Shown here: positions 16,008 through 19,664 of the stretch, one piece after another
How positions within the stretch are numbered: the stretch's first letter is position 1
Layout of the letters: each line of letters begins with the position of its first letter
Assembly (NCBI GenBank): GCA_000310025.1
Contig: FN649745.1
Location: 808,724-828,387, forward strand
Source of the DNA: Ectocarpus siliculosus
Taxonomy: Eukaryota > Sar > Phaeophyceae > Ectocarpales > Ectocarpaceae
Direction of reading: 5' to 3'
Length of the DNA: 19,664 bases
Notes under the pieces: generated by a model
Told to the model about the DNA's origin: nothing
What the model saw: only the letters and a program-made list of their open reading frames with translations
The model's database searches: none
Translations under genes and position numbers: made by a program

Positions 16008-19003
16008 CTGGGCAGAAAAAAAAAAAAAGGGGCATGAAACGCGGCGGAACGTTGCGAAACGACAAGAGAAATGGGGGTCGGGTTAGAGAGAGAGTGCGCA
16101 CCAAATTTCTTGGGACATGCTGCCAACCAAGCAGAGAACACCAGCACCAACAACTTTCTACAGCGACCGACAGCCATGATGCTGAAACCATGCCGACACG
16201 ACAGAAGCCAACAGCACCAACCAACCTTTGCACCAACAACAAACACTACAATAATAACAAAACAACGAAGTCGTGAACACGACGATATTTCTTCCCCGGC
16301 ATCGGTGCTTCGGGTTCAGCAGCAGTGTTTCCAAAACGTGCTTCGTAGCTCACTTGCCACTCCTGTGTGTCCGTCATTCCGAGATATTGTCGCCGGCGGG
16401 CGTTCGAGCTCACCATAGCGCACCATCAGGGCAACAAGGAAAAACGTTACCATATCCAAGCATCCATCTCGGCAAGCAAAACTGCTACCGTATTCCAAGC
16501 ATCCATTTCCGCAAGTAAAACGGCTCCGATAGCAATATGGGAAAGTCGGGTTCCTCAGTTTTGGGTGTTTTCTAATTTTAATTTCTGGGGATGTGATACA
16601 TCTAAGATGCGGGTAGGTTGGGTTTTTCGTATCTGGGTACACTTTCTAATTTTAGTTTCTGGGGACGTGATACATCTAAGATGCGGGTAGGTTGGGTTTT
16701 TCGTATCGGGGTACTTTCTAATTTTAATTTCTGGGGACGTGATACATCTAAGCGTCCATCTCAGGCACAAGCACGCACCCCTGTTGTTCCCTTGCATCCG
16801 CTTCGTCGATGACGACCGTCTTGTCCTCCACGAAGAAGTTAAAGTCCATGGCGAACGACGGCTTGCCCTCCAGGAGAGACGTGTCCCCAGACATGCCCCA
16901 GTCCATCTTGCACACACGCAAACACGCACGTGGAGAAAACAACACAACGCGAAAAAAAATTGTTTGGAAACAGCGTGAGCAGGCATGCCCCCCGTCCATC
17001 TTGCACACAGACACGCGCGCGTTGTGGAAACGAAACAACGCGAAAAAATGTTGCAACAAGTGTGAAAAGACGCGCCGCAGTCACGTACGTGGAGAAAACA
17101 ACGCGGAAAAAAATGTTTGGAAACAGTGTGAAGAGGCATGCCCCCAGTCCATCTTGCACACACGGAAACACACGCGTGGAAACAACTCCGGAAAAGCTGT
17201 GTCTGAACAGCGTGAAAAGAGGTCATCAATCGACCCCGACAGACAGACGTTGGGAGATTGTCCCCGTCACGAAGGGCATCTCCTAAGAACAGCCACAGCA
17301 AAAGAAAATCGACAAGTGGAACAACTGGGGGAGAGTAGAAAGAAGACAACGTCATACCGCATGAAAACAAAAAGCACAACCAACCACGACCCTGGGGAAC
17401 AAAAGAAACCGACGCGCTTTTGAAATAAACAACAACAAACATCATCTCATGTACCTGTGTGAGCTTGTGTTTCATCGACACGAGCTGCGCGCTGAACTGC
17501 TCCTCGTCGAGGTCGTTGAATCTGGCGATCTTCTCCAGGCCGATGGTGGTGTAGAGCTTCAGGTAAGATCGGATCTGCGGGAACAGGATCTGCTGCTTCA
17601 CCTCCTCCATAAAGAGCTGCGTCTGTTTAATGAACGTCGTTCGGGACAGAAAATCACGAAAGGCCGAGAGAGAAAAAACATACAAGTCACACAGAAAGAA
17701 CGACGAAGAGCGTGAGTTGCGAGGCCGTTCCTTACACAGCAAGAACCAATCGAGTAAAAATCGAACGTATTGTAGCAAGACCCCAAACGAGAACACACAC
17801 AGCAGTGGTGGAATGGATCATCACCGGTGTCCGACGGCCGATCAGAACCCGACAAACTAGCACTACCAGAACACCCATCAAGCTAACCCTTGACAATTAT
17901 CCATCGAATTCAACAAACTAACATTACCACCTCAACTCCCATCAAGCTAACTCTTCACATCCAGTAACCAGAACCAGAACTCGCATGCAAAACCAAGAAT
18001 GGGGACACGAGACAGCACATATATGTATATGTCGGAGCTTCCACCGGAGAACCCATCGTACTCTACCTAATCTTAATGCTGTTGTCTTCCTTGTGGACGC
18101 CTTAGCCAAGCACCACAACTCCTAGAGGAGTTTGGGGTTCTCCTCCTGGCAAGACTTAAAGCACAGACGGAACACCCACCTGCATCTCGTAGAACTCTCG
18201 GCTGCCGACGGAGCACACGAACTTGGGCGACGCCCACGAGAAGAGGTCGCGGAAGGCCTGGTCGTCCCCCTTGGCCATCTTGGCCAGCTTGTCCCGGTGT
18301 GTGTCCTGCATCTTAGACTGCATCTGTGCGCGAACCACACCCGAGAAACAGAAAAAAAAAAAAAGGAGAGAGAGGCCTGGGTCAACCATGTGTCCGCAGC
18401 AGCAGCAGCTGGAGCAGCAGCGGTAGCGTTGTGCATGCAGAGGGGCGGGGGCGTACTCATGTTTTGCATGACTTAGCGGTTATACCATCGGCTGCGTGTC
18501 CTCGAGAGGACGGAGGAGCATTGATCCCACAGGACCGATCACCGATGGCCAATCGCTCCTTCCTGCTTGGCCAAATGTGCCTCAAAAATGTTTCCCCTAT
18601 CCTATATACAGGAGGGGGGGGGGGTACTCATAGTCGTGCATGCCGTAGTTGTTAGACCATGGACCTCGCATCCCTACAAAGCCGGGACGGAGCACGTTTC
18701 CCCTATCCTATACTTCTATATAGGAGTGGGGGAGGGGTAAATAGGACACCACAATACGCCCCCAAAGAGAGAGGACTTTCACTAAAACCAACGCAGCAAG
18801 CTATCCATCATATAGCTTCCGCACTCACCCAGCTACCATTTTACTGCTGCACTAACCTGTTCGTCGATCTTGGCCCCAGGGGCCAAGCTGGTGGCGATGG
18901 CCATGAGTGCCATCATCTTGTCGGCGGTCTTGGGCACCTCGTCCTGGTAGCCCGATCGCTGCAACTGCCCGCTGCGGTTGGCACGGCCCACGTGCACCAG
19001 CGC
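15932..19003 (-). CDS. EIF3L: Translation initiation factor eIF3 subunit L, C-terminal part (5 exons)
   Basis: eIF3L is a PCI-domain subunit of the cytosolic eIF3 complex that supports 43S ribosome recruitment. On the minus strand, exons 19003-18857, 18323-18180, 17622-17455, 16906-16779 and 16007-15932 join in frame into 220 residues and a TAG stop. The order matches the family: an MALMAIATSL-x-IDEQ helix (like human 'LLAIAL...IDES'), a DKLAKMAKGD segment, DLFSWASPKFV, then MEEVKQQ-x5-IRSYLKLYTT-IGLEKIA (PCI core), FVEDKTVVIDEADA (winged-helix beta strand) and a YEKYFMSQI final helix. Human eIF3L is about 560 residues, so this is roughly the C-terminal 40 percent; the 5' exons lie to the right of the window. 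Borders are canonical GT-AG in all four introns (771, 548, 557 and 533 nt). It is convergent with the aminopeptidase gene. Another PCI subunit such as eIF3e or a proteasome lid protein is unlikely given the segment-by-segment match. Confidence 0.94.
16569..16760 (-). repeat. 72-74-nt tandem repeat, about 2.6 copies, next to eIF3L exon delta
   Basis: Units begin at 16569, 16643 and 16715 with tttctaatttta. They share ctgggga-gtgatacatctaag and gatgcgggtaggttgggttt blocks; the last unit is cut off about 19 nt from the exon's donor. Confidence 0.92.
16779..16906 (-). CDS. EIF3L: eIF3L exon delta (residues 154-196, last codon split)
   Basis: It reads MDWGMSGDTSLLEGKPSFAM, then DFNFFVEDKTVVIDEADA. 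The acceptor is gtgcaag|atggac. The donor is gg|gtgcgt in phase 2, chosen because joining to exon epsilon then keeps both frame and family length. The acceptor and first exon bases are repeated upstream in the intron. Confidence 0.92.
16885..17230 (-). repeat. Tandem array containing the eIF3L exon delta 3' splice site
   Basis: On the minus strand the acceptor-plus-exon-start string gtgcaag-atggac-gggg-catg occurs at the true exon (start 16906) and again with starts equivalent to 16999 and 17152. Between them lie aacaacgcgaaaaaa and tttggaaacag-gtga blocks. Spacings are 93 and 153 nt, the latter apparently two units. Confidence 0.9.
17455..17622 (-). CDS. EIF3L: eIF3L exon gamma, PCI core (residues 98-153)
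   Basis: It reads TQLFMEEVKQQILFPQ, then IRSYLKLYTTIGLEKIARF and ends SMKHKLTQ. The I-R-S-(Y/F)-L-K-L-Y-T-T string is the most diagnostic eIF3L signature here. The acceptor is ttaaacag and the donor cag|gtacat. Confidence 0.96.
17850..17970 (-). repeat. 61-nt tandem duplication in the eIF3L beta-gamma intron
   Basis: Copies start at 17850 and 17911 and share acaaacta-ca-taccac and cccatcaagctaac-cttcaca-type blocks. Confidence 0.85.
18180..18323 (-). CDS. EIF3L: eIF3L exon beta (residues 50-97)
   Basis: It reads MQSKMQDTHRDKLAKMAKGD, then a DLFSWASPKFV segment and ends EFYEMQ. The acceptor is gcgcacag and the donor cag|gtgggt. The leading Met is internal: the segment continues IDEQ without a gap relative to the family. 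Confidence 0.94.
18441..18535 (+). repeat. SINE-like dispersed repeat, copy B
   Basis: It carries the same TACTCATGTTTTGCATG block as copy A, then A-box-like TGACTTAGCGG (18469-18479), a perfect 14-nt hairpin gtcctcgagaggac, and B-box-like gcattgatccc (18518-18528), 49 nt from the A box, close to tRNA spacing. It lies in the eIF3L alpha-beta intron. Confidence 0.55.
18607..18695 (+). repeat. SINE-like dispersed repeat, copy C, flanked by direct repeats
   Basis: It has a G-rich head, TACTCATAG, and A-box-like TGCCGTAGTTG at 18641-18651; the B box is not convincing. It is bracketed by identical 17-mers gtttcccctatcctata at 18590-18606 and 18696-18712, which could be target-site duplications. 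Confidence 0.5.
18857..19003 (-). CDS. EIF3L: eIF3L exon alpha (partial-protein residues 1-49)
   Basis: It reads ALVHVGRANRSGQLQ, then RSGYQDEVPKTADKMMALMA and IDEQ. The acceptor is cgtcag at the high end and the donor cag|gttagt at the low end; both ends are phase 0. No preceding exon is visible out to the window edge. Confidence 0.92.
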
Positions 19004-19017
19004 CTGACGAGGAAACG

Positions 19018-19040
19018 CAAACAACAACAACAACAACAAC
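19018..19040 (+). repeat. (CAA)n microsatellite
   Basis: Seven AAC units, 15 nt upstream (minus-strand sense) of the eIF3L exon alpha acceptor. Confidence 0.9.
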
Positions 19041-19308
19041 ATGTTGAACCTGGGGGGGGCGAATGTCGTGCAACAAGTCAACCCTAGTTTTAGTCAGTGT
19101 GAGAAGACTTGGGGGTAGTTTAATCGCAGTGTATATGTTGAGGCGTGATGGAATGGACTTGTGAATGACGGCTCTGGGAGCAGGGTTGGAATTAGTTCTG
19201 GTTGAGATATCGTCAAATCAGGTCATGAAAAGTGTATGAGATGGAGACTAGAATTGAGAAAGTGTTGGTTCTTGGATGGAATGATGAGCTTGTGAGGGAA
19301 TTGCAGGT

Positions 19309-19311
<3 letters not shown>

Positions 19312-19341
<30 letters not shown>
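19312..19341 (+). repeat. (GA)n microsatellite
   Basis: Fifteen GA units. Confidence 0.95.
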
Positions 19342-19343
<2 letters not shown>

Positions 19344-19472
19344 GGAGAGAGAAAGAAGCGGCGTAATTGGATAGATACAGGTGCAATCGGGCCAGCTGCT
19401 AGCGTGGGTACGGAGGCGGAAGGGGGACGAAGGAGTGTGGCGGCGCTACTGGCGGTGCGGCGGCGGCAGCGG

Positions 19473-19500
19473 CGGGGGGGGGGGGGCGTACTCATGTAAA
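19473..19500 (+). repeat. Partial SINE-like repeat, copy D
   Basis: A poly-G head followed by cgtactcatg resembles the start of copies A-C, after which sequence quality seems to collapse. The identification rests on about ten bases plus the G run. Confidence 0.3.
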
Positions 19501-19664
19501 AACGCCTGGCGTCCCCCAAAAAACCTTGGGCCCCCCTGGCTAAAAGGCCCGGACGGAAGGGGGGGGGGGGGGGATAAAAACAAACTTTTTAAGGGGGGGA
19601 AAATAAGTGGGCCTGGGGTCGGTTTCCGGGCAGCTTTTGGGGCGAAAAAACCAAAACTGGGATA
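19501..19664. other. Probable low-quality sequence tail at the contig edge
   Basis: Nearly every base sits in a doubled or longer homopolymer (cccaaaaaacc, ttgggcccccc, G15, aaaaaaccaaaac). This is unlike the rest of the window and typical of the degraded end of an electrophoretic read. No biology should be read into it. Confidence 0.6.

Larger units (their letters stand above)
19004..19489 (-). other. Partial eIF3L intron
   Basis: No segment encodes the residues expected before exon alpha. It holds (CAA)n, (GA)n at 19312-19341 and a CGG-rich stretch near 19440-19475. Confidence 0.6.

Noticed and set aside
16555-17796. 413-codon open frame on the minus strand running through eIF3L exon gamma, the intron and the repeats
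   Set aside because: It is in the eIF3L frame only in exon gamma; over exon delta it reads a different frame, and its repeated RWTGGMP-type peptides come from the tandem array. Splice sites and family alignment support the intron.
18441-18535. A genuine tRNA gene
   Set aside because: No acceptor stem or cloverleaf could be drawn; only A/B-box-like elements and one hairpin are present.
1-19664. A CRISPR array, operon, phage or other multi-gene defence-type system
   Set aside because: All recognised coding sequence belongs to two spliced eukaryotic housekeeping genes; the repeats are microsatellites, intronic tandem duplications or SINE-like.

Overview
The window is a piece of an intron-rich eukaryotic nuclear genome. 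It carries parts of two convergent, conserved housekeeping genes and no prokaryotic-style operons. GC-rich, wobble-biased exons are broken up by introns averaging about 650 nt that are full of poly-G, poly-T, (GA)n and locally duplicated sequence. This architecture fits a stramenopile alga, and a brown alga of the Ectocarpus type would fit best. That placement is inference from gene structure and intron style, not a proven taxon.

Plus strand, 487-13947: the last 18 exons of a cytosolic M1 zinc aminopeptidase of the puromycin-sensitive aminopeptidase (NPEPPS/PSA) family. The exons join without a frame break into 770 residues ending at a stop codon at 13945-13947. All catalytic landmarks are present: GAMEN, HEXXH, the distal zinc-ligand Glu in NEGFAS, and the transition-state Tyr. 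Roughly the first 100 residues of the family lie upstream of the window. One intron (1333-1736) has a GC-AG border; all others are GT-AG.

13948-15931: a convergent intergenic stretch of about 2 kb with no recognisable gene. It most likely holds the two 3' UTRs. It contains one unassigned 156-codon ORF.

Minus strand, 19003 down to 15932: the last five exons of translation initiation factor eIF3 subunit L. They encode 220 residues covering the C-terminal PCI-type region, ending at a stop at 15932-15934. The 5' part lies beyond the right edge.

The two genes have no direct functional link beyond both being constitutive cytosolic protein-homeostasis genes. The unusual material lies in the introns. 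Many contain decayed tandem duplications with units of about 25-150 bp. In two cases the duplicated unit includes a real exon boundary (5' splice site of aminopeptidase exon 8; 3' splice site of eIF3L exon delta), creating decoy splice sites. A small dispersed repeat (4974-5107, 18441-18535, 18607-18695, partial at 19473-19500) has Pol III A-box-like sequence and may be a tRNA-derived SINE. The final ~170 bases look like a low-quality sequence-read tail. I found no sign of a novel multi-gene system.
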